Shown one piece after another: positions 48,879 through 59,402 of a stretch of 64,000 nt of DNA. Positions within the stretch are counted from its first letter, which is position 1. Each line of letters opens with the position of its first letter. Origin of the DNA: Phallus indusiatus. Its lineage: Eukaryota; Basidiomycota; Agaricomycetes; Phallales; Phallaceae. The stretch spans positions 1 through 64,000 of the forward strand of contig JAQFWX010000033.1 of assembly GCA_027605045.1 (NCBI GenBank). The letters run 5' to 3'. A model generated the notes under the pieces. That model did not search any database and had not been told where the DNA came from. It saw only the letters and a list, made by a program, of their open reading frames with translations. The translations under genes were made by a program, and so were the position numbers.

Positions 48879-49321
48879 TTAGAGAAAGGACTCAAGTTAT
48901 AACTTTCACGTGCCCAAGGCTGCATAATTCTTGAAAGGCGAGGATTATTACATACAATAATGTCTGACCTTGATTTTCTTTTTCAATTTGTACGCCATAT
49001 GATCGTTTGTTTGACATATCATTGATTCGTTGAATAAAGGTGGGACCTCAGGCTATGTACCTTGTCATGTAAATATGAGAGCCTGAGCGGCGATCGGAAG
49101 TAGGCATCATCGCTTACAACATAGGAACTGGTTTGGGTGCGGCTTCGCTCGAGTTTACATGCGCCTTTGCAGAACAGGAATGGTAGGAACAGAAATCACG
49201 TGAAATAATTTAAATCGTCATATTAAATCAAGGGAACCTTACTTCTGAGACAGGCATAGGCGTGGACGGGATAGAGGTCTTCGAAATCTAAAATTCAGTA
49301 CGTGAATTCGAACACTCGACG

Positions 49322-49875
49322 TCATAACGAAATATACAGCACGGACCGGGCACAAGAAAATGGGGGTTGCATCTGCATCACATTGAAGTTGCATGTCAAT
49401 AGCTGAATACAGTTTTGCTTATTAAACTCAACTTTATCATTTAGGGCATATTGGGGTGCTGTCAATCCATGAGAATATATCAAGCAATTGAACGGGCAAT
49501 TGAGAAGGTAAAGACCATCCTGCAAAAACAAAACTTTTATCCATCCACATTAAGTACTACAACCAGAACAAAATTCCCCGTCCATGCTTTAACGTCATTT
49601 TCTTTACTTTGTGACTGTAATATTGTATTGAAATCTATCTCCACTGTGCGGATCTGTCAGGAAGAAATATTATGCATGAAAGAGGGTCCACGAGAACGCT
49701 TCTCAGCGCCGAGCGGACCCGGTCATTACCGTTCAGAAGTTGCCAGACTTCCTACACAATCATGAGAAGAAAGGTCAAATTGACAATGAAACTTTACTTC
49801 TTTTGTGTCGACCATAATGGAAAATTCAGAAGGGCTAGAACCGAAGAGGTCTACAGGCAAGTTATAACCTGACAT
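49322..49875 (-). pseudogene. diverged or decayed member of the five-exon family (copy A)
   Basis: ATG at 49875 opens MSGYNLPVDLFGSSPSE, a shortened first exon (49798-49875). It ends VDTKE before a GTAAAG donor, matching VDKNA and VDKKT of the intact genes. Exon 2 starts at 49751 with EVWQLLNGND. Downstream the frames diverge: a stop follows, and the part equivalent to exons 3 and 4 (DGLYLLNCPFN, APQYALNDKV) is fused without the usual intron. A matching decayed copy lies at 53990-54400. It could still be expressed as a short protein, but I consider it broken. Confidence 0.5.
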
Positions 49876-49879
49876 GATA

Positions 49880-51295
49880 AGCAGCTTATAATCTCCCGAA
49901 ATAACAGAATTTTAATAAATTTTGTAATGAATTTGTTGGGATATTTCTTTCACAAACCATGAGCACTGCGCTTATATGATGAGGATGCGACAATTATAAC
50001 TTCCCCGCGCCTGAACAAGTATCCGCCGCCGATATGAATTCTGAGAACACGGGTTAATAGAATGAAGCTCGACTCTTCTGTTTGCTTGGTTGACAGAAAA
50101 ATTCGCCTTTTCGCCAAATGTTGGTCTTGGAACGAGTCCTTACAGTGCATCTATAAAAATAATAACGTTTTGCATCAGGCAAAGCATTCCAACTCTCGAA
50201 CTGATTGTGGATCAAAATATCACCAACCTTTTGCTCCTTTTTTCAAACCGAAGTTTGAACTGTGTTGTGCTCTCGTTGAACGTAAGAAACGCCTGACGTT
50301 TTTGGAATAGAAAATAAACAATTTGGGGCCAAATGTGTTTGGCCCGCCTCAAACTTCACGAGCTTCACGGGTAAAAGGCTAAGGCTGACTGACGATGAAC
50401 CACTTTGAGAGATCGAAATAACACAATAGCGGAAATGAAACCCAGCAGGATACCTAAAGAATGCTACTTCCAATGACACTGTCGCAAAGATGTTAACATA
50501 ATCATAAACAAAATTCGACGCCACTTCGATTCTTCTATTTGGGGTTGGACGAAACCTGTTCGGAACTGTCATGAATGTAATATAATAGCGATTATTATGG
50601 TACGCGAAGAAACCTTACAGTGGCTGTCAATTCCAATCCGGCCGACTTCCCACTATCCGACCGCTGTGACTGTCCCCTTCTTTGAGTCGTCCCAGATACA
50701 TATATACTTCTCTTGCTTGGGATGTTCATGTTTCCGATGACCCTGGTCGTGCTGTGCTGTATTGTTCATACTCTTTTATACTCCGGAAAAGATAGTCAGT
50801 AGAAGAGGCATCAAATTCCATTAAGAGACAATACCTTCGTGTGCAATGAGAGTCCGTAGACCATATTTCTATAATGATAGAAGACGTGCCTATGTCAATG
50901 ATAGATTTGGATTGAAATGTTTTGACGTGAGCAGTTCTGGCTGTCTTCCCAGGATTGAAAGAATATCAGCCTAATGACAATGGAGACCACAATACTGGTA
51001 TGACTCCTGCAGTAACCAAGATGCCCATCGGATTCCAAAAACATCGCGCACTTGGGAAGTTTTTTGCGGTGTTGCGCAGTGGCGTCTCAGCAAAGCCCCA
51101 GTGTACGATCCAACGTCAATAAACTTCGAACTAAGTGTACTATGATCTGTCATGGACACCTCTTTCGCCTATCGTTGCTGTGAAGACACGTCAAAAGATG
51201 TTTTTCATATACGTAGCGTGATTGCAGATGTCGAAGTTGAGCGCTAGTGAGCAACGGTGTCGCGTTATGTCACGCTGTCACCAACCACAACGTTT
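49880..51295. other. spacer of duplicated segment A
   Basis: Contains a TATA-like GCGCTTATATGA (about 49968-49980) at the position expected for the decayed member, then about 1.3 kb repeated at 54.4-55.75 kb. No intact gene is visible. Confidence 0.5.
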
Positions 51296-51300
51296 CGTCG

Positions 51301-51366
51301 ATGCCATCATGCCAAGTTAATTCTAACGACCAACATTCATTCCAAAATTCGTGCTCCTTGCTGTAA
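51301..51366 (+). pseudogene. truncated 5' stub of the RAD51-like gene
   Basis: ATG CCA TCA TGC CAA GTT reads MPSCQVNSNDQHS, matching the first 13 or so codons of the RAD51-like gene at 55786 (MPSCQVNSDDQHP) together with about 60 bases upstream. Similarity stops there and the frame ends at 51366. The duplicated segment therefore ends inside the start of that gene. Confidence 0.65.
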
Positions 51367-51369
51367 TAG

Positions 51370-52060
51370 GACACGATATGCATGGGGAATCGGAGAAAGG
51401 TTGCGTATGTGTGCCGTCGCATACGCGAAGTCTAGGACAATATGAAAACCGGTTTAGAAAATTGTTGATTGACCAAAAGTGAGATCTGAAAAGGGTTTAC
51501 TTGACCCACTGTGTGAAATAAATGTTCTACTAGCTACAACTTGAACACGAAGTGCGAGTAGCGTCAGTCTCTCGTTGATTATCTTCACTTTAATTACTTC
51601 CTGTTCTAAAGAAATGTGAATATCAGCGAATTTGTGACTGCCTCAAGTTTCAGGTAAAAGGGAAGTGGAAAAATCACTTACGGCCAAAAAAAAACATGAT
51701 TAAAACCGTATAGCGTGGCATCTTGTCCTTGAATCGGATATCTAGTGATAAGTTTCATATTATTGAAGTTCCTACTAGTATTCGGATCATTTACTTGTTG
51801 CTACTTTATGTTGGCAGAATATTGATCCATAAAGTGGACGCAGTGTCAGATTTTTCATAAAGAACATATACAATCAAAACTAACTTTCATATTTCTGAGT
51901 TTAGATTAGTACGATACATGCATACCAATCCGCCTTCGAAATAACGGAATATCAAGAAAACACGGAACAAGAAACTTCAATACATGGTTTGAGATAACGG
52001 GATTTAACAAGAAATAAGAAACTTCAATATGTGATTTGCACTCGCTGATAGTAGTCGGGG
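51370..52060. other. junction between the two duplicated segments
   Basis: 51391-51760 repeats 43301-43960 with an internal deletion. From about 51890 the second duplicated segment begins. No gene. Confidence 0.5.
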
Positions 52061-52062
52061 CT

Positions 52063-52764
52063 TCAGAAAACTTTCTTTTTCTTTATTCCACCATTGGAAG
52101 ATCCGGGCTTGGGTGTGGCAATGAATAATTGACCACTAGAGCCGTCAGCAGATTTGAGTACCAGCTAAATTGAAGAGCAATCAATACGATGAAATGCAAT
52201 GCTCCACGTAAAATAAGTCTTACCTTAGCTTTTTCCTTGTCATAAGTTAGGAGTGTATTCTTATCAGCCACTCCGATACTACATGAATGTTGGTTCAGCA
52301 CCCCTTCATTCTTCAGTCATAGAAAGCTTACTGCCAAACACCTGGACCAGCACTATCAATCTTGAAGAGATCAGGCTGTTCATTTAATGTAGCAAACAAA
52401 ATGTCCTCCTGTAGGAATATTAGATGACATTCAGAAACCATAATAACGTTGAACAGACCCTATCAACCCATGCGTATTTGCTGCCGGTGGAAGTGGGTTC
52501 GCTGAATATTTTGAACCTGTCCCTCTCGCCCGTAACCTCCCAAAACTCCTGCAGTGAATGAGCTCACTGTACAAGAAAAACATCAACTTCAACTTGATAA
52601 ACAAGTCTTACAGTTTTTTTGTCAACCGTAACGAGAATTTCGGAAGGGCGTTGAAAAGCGCGCCGCTGAGGACATGTGCAATCGGGGGGGCCGGTAGAAA
52701 GGTTTTCTTCCGAAGTGACATTGCTAGGGCGAAAGGAATAATGACCAGCTTCGAATCCAGACAT
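52063..52764 (-). CDS. five-exon small protein family, member 3 (158 residues)
   Basis: Exons 52612-52764, 52459-52548, 52332-52408, 52224-52278 and 52063-52164 with phases 0, 0, 2, 0. It reads MSGFEAGHYSFRPSNVT, then CTCPQRRAF as in member 2. Exon 2 is EFWEVTGERDRFKIFSEP and ends SKYAWVDR. Exon 3 has ILFATLNEQPDLFKIDSAG. Exon 4 has IGVADKNTLLTYDKEKAK. The end is SNGGIKKKKVF. Exon lengths of 3 and 4 (77 and 55 bases) equal those of member 2 exactly. Function is unknown, with a beta-trefoil type small cytoplasmic protein as the leading hypothesis. Confidence 0.75.
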
Positions 52765-52841
52765 AATAGAGTGTACTTGGTTAACAAAGTGTACTTGGTA
52801 GGTGAATTTGTTAAGGAGCCTTGTTGGTTCGTAAATTGAGC

Positions 52842-52852
52842 GCGTTTATATG
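52842..52852 (-). promoter_or_regulatory. TATA box of family member 3
   Basis: Minus-strand GCATATAAACGCGC lies about 80 bases before the ATG at 52764, the same core and G/C flank as before member 2. Confidence 0.6.
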
Positions 52853-53239
52853 CTGAGGTCCTGAGGCTTTCGCGTGCCTCAGGATAATTCTGAAAGGGCG
52901 AGCGTTATTATAATAGAGTCTGACCGTGGTTTTTTCATGAATGGTTCTTAGACAGAACATTTAGCCGTTGAATGAAGGAGGAGCCTATTTACACTGGATG
53001 TCAAGCGGCGACGTAAACTACCGAGCTTACAAACGCAGTCCTACCAATCCATGTGTATCTTGTAAATGAGACGGATGCCACAGTGAATAGAAAGAACATG
53101 GAAACACGTGAAGTATCATTCAAATTGCCATATTTTGAGGACCTGGTGTCTGATCTAGGAAAGGCGTTGATGGAAGAGTTACTTCAATACTATAAAATTC
53201 GAAATTTGAACATAAAATCAAGCACTCAAGCTTGAACAC

Positions 53240-53470
53240 TCAACATCGCGGAAAAGGTCCAGGCACGGGAAAAAAGAAGGCATCGGGCATTGCACTGGCA
53301 CTCAGGTCTGTCAAAGATTGGATACACTTGACTGAATTAAACCTATTACTTACATAATAAACTCTGTCATTTGTGGCGTGTCGGGGTCTGTCAATTAATG
53401 AGACCATTCGAGCGATTGAAATGGCAATTGAGAAAGTAGAACACCAGACTGTAAGTAGTATACACGTCAA
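53240..53470 (-). pseudogene. decayed fragment of a diverged family member
   Basis: The minus strand holds SIARMVSLIDRPRHATNDRV, which lines up at DNA level with the exon 3-4 region of the unit at 49322-49531 (CAATTG, ATGAGA, TCAATTAATGAGA/TCAATCCATGAGA landmarks). No first exon or clean splice sites remain. Confidence 0.4.
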
Positions 53471-53989
53471 AGATGTTCAGTTTGTCATAACGTATGACTC
53501 GGGTGTTGGGTACGCTAGGTACCGGTAACCTGGCGCGTTAGGGTGAACCGTTCGTTTGACAGATCATTGATTCATTGAACAAAGGGGGACCTATGAACCT
53601 TCTTCTGTATAATAATGTGTGAGCGACGACGTAGGGATCATCGCCTACAGCACAGGAACTGGTCCAGGTGCAGCTTCAAGCTTCACCCGGGATTGCATGC
53701 ACGTTCGCAGAACACTGACAGGAACGGTAGGAACAGAATAGGAACAGAAACCACATGAAATAATTTGAATTGTCATATTAAATCAAAGGAGCTCACTTTT
53801 GAGACAAGTATAATAGCTATTTCACGTTAGGTCTTCGAAATCTAAACGTGAGATTCAGTACGTGAATTCGAATACTCGACGTCACGACGAAATAAATGGC
53901 ATGGGCCTGGCACGAGAAAATGGGGCTTGCATTGGCATCGCAAAAAAACTGCGTGTCAATAGCTGGATATAGTTTTACTTAATGAGCTT

Positions 53990-54400
53990 GATCAACTTTG
54001 CCATTTGGGTATACTGGGGTGCTGTCGATCCATGAGAATATGTCAAGTAATTGAATTGGCAATTGAGAAGAAACTTATATTCATCCACGTTAAATGCCAC
54101 AACCAGAACGGAATTCCCTACCCATGCATATTTGCTTTTCACTTTGTGACTGTAATTGTATTGATATTTATCCCCACTGTACGGATCTGTCAGGAAGAAA
54201 TATTATGCATGAAGGATAGTCATTATAGGCACGAGAAAGCTTCTCAGCGGACTCGGTCATTACCGTTCAGTAGTTGCCGAACTTCCTACACAATTGTGAG
54301 AAGCCTTTTTTTGTTGTCGACGGCACTAAGGGAAATTTAAAACGATTGGAATTGGGGAGGCTCATAGACAAAGTATAACTTGACACAATAATCAGTCTGA
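53990..54400 (-). pseudogene. decayed family member (copy B partner of 49322-49875)
   Basis: Matches the 49.4-49.9 kb unit in order. An exon-2-like EVRQLLNGNDR soon meets a stop. A later frame reads SKYAWVG, the same residues that end exon 2 of member 3, and runs on through the missing intron. The conserved upstream TATA-like CGCTTATATCATG is present at about 54470-54485. Frames are broken, so it is a pseudogene. Confidence 0.5.
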
Positions 54401-55780
54401 AATCCCCATATATAACAGAATTTTACTTTGTAAAGTTTGTAATGACTTTGTTGAGATATTTCGTTCACACGCTTATATCATGCCGAGGGTTATAACTTTC
54501 ACGTACCTGCACAAATTCAATATGAATTCTTGGATCACGATTAATAGAATGAAGCTGTTTGTTTGACAGATGAATTCGTTCATTCGCCGAACGTTGATCC
54601 ATGGAACCACTAAACGTCTTTAAAAATAACGTTTTGCACCAGTCAAAGTATTTCAACTCTTGGACTGAGCTGTTTGTCAAATAGACACATCTTCGCATTA
54701 ACGTTTTTGTTCCCATTTTCAAGTCGAATTTCGAACTGTCTTGTGCTCCCGTGAACGTAAGCAACACCTACGGACAAGCCTAGTCCACCCAAGTTCAGGC
54801 CAAATGTGGCATGGATCAAATTTCACAGGTAAAGCTTGAAGGTTAAGGCTATAGACGGACTATTTGAGAGATCGGGATGACACAAGAGCTGAAATGGAAC
54901 TCAACAGGATACCATAAGAATGCTGCACCCAATCACACTATTGCAAAGCTGTTGACATATAAATAATTAACTTCGACGCCAGTTCGATTCTTTGATTTTG
55001 GGTTTGACGAAAGGTCCGAGTCTTGTTCGGAACTGTCAGTCTGTCACGGAGATAATAAAGGGCGATATTATGGTACACAAAGAAACCTTACAACGGCTGC
55101 CAATTTCAATCCGACCGACTTCACACTGTCTGACCATTGTAACTGCCCCCTCTCTAAGTCATCTCAGATATATACTCCACTTGCTCGGGATATTCACTTG
55201 TCCGATGACCCCGGTCGTGCTGTACTGTGCTGTTTATACTCTTTTATACTCCGAAAAAGATAGTCAGTAGAAGAGGCACCTTGTTCCATCAAGAGACAAC
55301 GCTTCCGCGTGCATTGGAAATTCGTAGACATATATCTCTGTAACAGTAGAAGACATTCGTATGCCAATGATAGATTTAGATTGAAGTGTTTTGACGTGAG
55401 CGGATCTGGCTTTCTTCCCAGGATTAGACAAATATCAATCTAATGACAATAGAAGACAAGGTATTGGCATGTCTCCTACGGTAATCGGGGTTGCCCACCG
55501 GATTCCAGAATAGTTTAAAAAAGTATCGCGTATTTGAGAAGTTTTCTGCGGTGCTGCGGAGTGACGTATCAGTAAAGTCCCAGTGTGCCATTTAACGTCC
55601 AAGAACTTCGGACAAAAGGTACTATGTTTTGTCTTGAACACCTCCTTCGCCTATCGTTGTGTCGAAAGGACACGTCAAAAGATGCTTTTTGAATATGCGT
55701 AGCGTGGTTGCGGATGTCGAAGTTGGACAACGTGTCGCGTTATGTCACGCTGTCACGTCCCTTCAACCACTGCAACGTTT
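54400..55780. other. spacer of duplicated segment B
   Basis: Diverged copy of 49880-51300. No intact ORF. It probably supplies the promoter of the RAD51-like gene at its right end. Confidence 0.5.
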
Positions 55781-55785
55781 TGTCG

Positions 55786-56945
55786 ATGCCATCATGCCAA
55801 GTTAATTCTGACGACCAACATCCCCAACCCCAACCCAACAAAGCACACAAACCATCCTCAATTAGTGCTTCATCCCTCTTACACACTCTCAGAGCAGCCC
55901 AGTCGTCGTCAAACCCGTTCAAAACTCTCTCGGATCCTATCGACGCGCTTATTAGAGCCGATTTGAGACCTGGATATGCTCTGCAGATTTCATCGCCTCC
56001 TGGACTGTATGTTGAACAGTTGTTGCTTGGGATTATAAAAAGTGTGGCTCAAACCGGTAAAGAAACTATGGTAATCGGTGAGATTTCGCGTTGTCTGTTG
56101 CTTGGTTATTTTGGACTTACTGGGGTCTTTTTCAGACATGCAAAATAAATTAATACCCGCTGCAATTTCATCCGCTTTAAATCATGGTATGTGTCCATCC
56201 ATAGCGAAGGACCGTTAACCTTTACCCGGCATAAAGACAACAGATCAAAGATTGTGTACTATCAAAAATGTTTTACGCCTGATGATATTATAATGAAGTT
56301 AAAAGGGCTGTCGGACTTTATTCGTATTCATCCAGAGGTAGGTTATCATAACAGTATAAACAAAAGATCTCATCAATCGTCCAGATGACTCTTCTAATTT
56401 TGTCTTCACTTTCATCCCCTCTGCAACTTGAACAACAATATTCAAAACGGAAATCATATATTGATACCATTCGAAAGCTAATTGTAAAACTCTGCAAAGA
56501 ATTTAATCTCGTGGTTCGTCATTTTTTTTTTGAGTTTTTGATGATCCATCGTTCACATACAACCCAGGTTATTATTACGTCCAACATGTCAACGCAATTT
56601 GCCAGGCCTGATGGTTCAAAAGGAACTTATAATCATGACAACACCGGTGTTTTGATCCCTCAAATAGGTATATATTCTCGTGTCGTTTTTACGTCTGATC
56701 TAATACATTTTATAGACTTATCGTGCAAGGCCATCGGATTGTTGGTTCTTTCTAGAACAAACCGAACATCAGGGTATGTTCTCTTTAGCGTTCGTCATTG
56801 ATGATGCATAAACAAAGAATGTAGGCGTGCGATATTAAGTATTGAAACAAAGCCCCAGCGTAGCGCCGAATTTGACTATTCTGTTCGTTTTCCCGCATTC
56901 CTCGCAGAACTCCCTCCCAACTCTGACATATGTATACTAATTTAG
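55786..56945 (+). CDS. RAD51/RecA-like paralog without a Walker A motif
   Basis: Exons 55786-56077, 56136-56186, 56237-56337, 56385-56513, 56568-56667, 56716-56773 and about 56818-56945, about 285 residues. The layout is that of RAD51 paralogs (homologous-recombination ATPases). DPIDALIRADLRPGYALQIS leads to the place of the P-loop, which reads SSPPGLYVEQ instead of GxxxxGKT. MTLLILSSLSSPL is the Walker B region, with Ser where Asp is expected. VVIITSNMSTQFARPDG matches the NQV-type motif region. Exons 1-6 keep phase. The last exon (CRRAILSIETKPQ) is one base out of phase with a GT-AG join. If the gene is functional it probably acts as a non-catalytic mediator. Which paralog it is cannot be decided by eye. 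Confidence 0.6.
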
Positions 56946-56949
56946 GGCG

Positions 56950-57930
56950 CAGAGTTTGTATCAAAAGTCAGGTGATGCTTATGAAAAGATGTGGCGGATG
57001 AATCGGCTGATCTGGTATCATCTTGTCAGTTACTGACACGACGAAGGAACTCAGCTCAGCTCGCTCTTATTTAGTGGATATAATGGACCGCCCTGAAAAT
57101 GTTTGTAGTATACGAAACCACGTGAACACGGGCGGATCATGTGAATTGACCTGAGGCTGTAGAGAAACCAGATTGTTTTTATACGAGATGCAAGTCTGGA
57201 GAGTTGCGGCGCATGTTTCATGACCGCAAGAGGATCTTTCAAATCCCAATTGAATGTGAATCTAGTCATTTATCAACATTACTTAAAATCGCTCGCGGCC
57301 AACTCACTTCAATAAAGTAAACCGGTGATTTCTTCGCCGGCCATATTACATATGTGCGAGTAGAATCCAGAGAGATCAACAAGTATTTTCTTTTCAAGAC
57401 TACACGTGTTGGGTGTAGTCCTCAAGAGTGCTGTTGATTGGTCCCAGAAAAAGGTTCGGCGCGTTTAGACGCCGAGAATATTGACAGGCGATGCTAGGCG
57501 ATGCAGTGCTTCGCTTCCGACGCTGATAGAGACTCGGGGATTTTTTCTCTCACCCTTCCTTCTCCTGAAAGCACGGACTCACATATAACGGAGGATCTTC
57601 AGAGCTTCAGACCTTGTTGTTTGTCTTTGTTTTTATACCCCGTCGCCTTGTGGTCCTGTCCCCGGTGTACTCTGTTCGGTGTCGACGTCAGCAGGACAGG
57701 TTAACGACATTCCGAATATTTTTTCTTAGTAAGTCGCTGTCAAACAATCCATCTTTGATGGTTATTTGTCTCATAGGTAACCAATTTTGTTGTAGGGGTT
57801 TCTTGCTTAACGCCCCACCTCTTTCTTCGTTGAAGTGGTACGACAAAGTCACGAAATCTACTTGCGATCTTACCATCTGCCTTATCTATTCGCTTTCCTG
57901 TTCTAAAATCCTTTCACGAAGAAGAAAACA
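56950..57930. other. no supported gene
   Basis: A 72-codon minus frame (57051-57269) starts with MTRFTFNWDLKDPLAVMKHA and looks protein-like but is isolated. 57500-57900 plus-strand ORFs are leader-like pyrimidine-rich sequence before the next gene. Confidence 0.35.
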
Positions 57931-57933
57931 TAA

Positions 57934-58711
57934 ATGGCTCATCCTAGATATACGGGTGGTTATGTGTATTCCGGCGGACACTATCCTATGCAGTTGCCTC
58001 CGCAGTTCGGAGCGTACCCTCCAAATTACTACTACCCAATCAACATTGTTCCATATCCGCCAGGGCCAGTTCCACCATCTCCAAGGGTTCCACGTCGTAA
58101 GTCTCATTTCGCGATTCTCCTTATAATCTGTCATAGCTGACGAACAAAAAACTCAAGGCTCAGTGTCACCACGTCCTGTGCCAGTATCTCTCCACCCTCT
58201 CCTCACTAGTGTTCGTAATAAGGTGGCGCATTGGTCAGTCACAGATAACCCCGACCTGGCGAGAAATAACCCGCACGCTCATGGCCCGGAATTTATCCAC
58301 CCTTCCATTCTCGACGAACCAGCTACAACACCCGAACTTCAGCAAATGACGCTCGTGTCAGACGATTTTCCATGGACTATCACTCTCCAAGCTCCATCCA
58401 ACCAATTCATCAGCGTGCGGATGATATTCAATGCTATATATGGGTCGTTGCAGGAATCATTGTCCCATGACGAATGGGATGCGCTGAGTCGGAATGCAAA
58501 GACGAATGCTCACCGATTGAGATGCGTGCGGCTTGCAAGGATGCCCGCTCGTTATGCGATGCCCAATGAGGTGCTCGCTGTCAGAAGGATCGATTCCCTT
58601 GCTGAGAAGACGGTCTTTTCGGGTATCCAAGGCTTGGGCGACCCTGTAGATCCTTCCGAGTGGAATGTAAAGCTTGGATACACTAGTGACAGGGATGCTA
58701 GGAGAAGGTGA
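57934..58711 (+). CDS. DUF6699-like protein, 238 residues
   Basis: Exons 57934-58096 and 58158-58711 (phase 1, donor GTAAGT, 61-base intron). Exon 1 is Pro/Tyr-rich (YPPNYYYPINIVPYPPGP). From about residue 115 the domain follows: MTLVSDDFPWTITLQ, FISVRMIFNAIYGSLQESLS, HDEWDALSR, then VRRIDSLAEKTVFSGI. It aligns element by element with the gene at 38770. The acceptor could be CAAG (58157) or GCTCAG (58163), a difference of two residues. Function of the family is unknown. Confidence 0.75.
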
Positions 58712-58714
58712 AAT

Positions 58715-59400
58715 AACGACATTTCAAGGATCGGAACACAATAAAATCATCCTCAATATCTTGATATGGATTGTACCATATGGTTGGACACACTTTTCTC
58801 TTGATTTACCTATGTTGTCATTGTTTTCGTATTTTTAGTCACGATGTTTTCATGGAACAGAGTAGATTTTGTAGTGAAGTTGGCACGTTATCAAACCTAA
58901 ATGAAAATTAACCCGTTGCATTACGGCACAATACAGTTCTCTCCTTTTGTTGAACTGAAAGGGCGCTTAAGCTGACGTACATATCTATCCGTAGATTGTC
59001 GTCATCCAATACGAGAATAGCAATTAGACCCTGTTTAACCGTGAGAGAACTATTGGATAACGTCAAAGATGTGCCTTAGGGATTTTGGGATTTCACCACG
59101 ATTGGACGACAACATGAATCATTCCAGAGTGTCCGGTTTTTCCGAGAATTTCCCGCTGCGGACGGAGAAGTTACATCCCCTCTTAGCTCTATGTAGTTAG
59201 ATGGGAAAATAGTAGATAAGTCAAAGGAGCAAGGTCATTTTTTGAATACTTCTCTGTTTACCTATACTTTATCGTGCCAACCTTTCTTTCTTATAAATTT
59301 GCCAGCTTGTGAAGATATATGCTTCCGTCCATAACACACACATACTTTTCTCTGCGCGTACATATTACCTTGCATTTCCCGTCTTCGGTGTGCTACTTGA
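58715..59400. other. intergenic spacer
   Basis: 3' region of the DUF6699-like gene and AT-rich spacer. Nothing else seen. Confidence 0.5.
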
Positions 59401-59402
59401 TT

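Larger units (their letters stand above)
47900..51370. repeat. duplicated segment, copy A
   Basis: Corresponds to copy B (51890-55835) in the same orientation and gene order: intact family member, diverged member, then a spacer. Clear matching stretches are 50330-50900 with 54790-55400 (GGATACC.AAGAATGCT, TTCGGAACTGTCA), 50720-51000 with 55170-55460 (CTCTTTTATACTCCG, AAAAGATAGTCAGTAGAAGAGGCA) and 51245-51345 with 55725-55832 (GTCGCGTTATGTCACGCTGTCAC). The copies differ by many substitutions and indels. Confidence 0.8.
51890..55835. repeat. duplicated segment, copy B
   Basis: Second copy of 47900-51370, with an extra decayed family unit inside (53.2-53.5 kb and 53.99-54.4 kb against one unit in copy A). 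An internal repeat GGAACGGTAGGAACAGAA...CATGAAATAATTT at 53720-53775 matches 49180-49215. It ends at the first codons of the RAD51-like gene. Confidence 0.8.

Noticed and set aside
45305..52764. Calling the five-exon family mycocypin, I66 inhibitor or ricin-type lectin outright.
   Set aside because: Only size, beta-rich look and scattered W/Q-x-F residues agree. None of the signature stretches of those families that I know is present.
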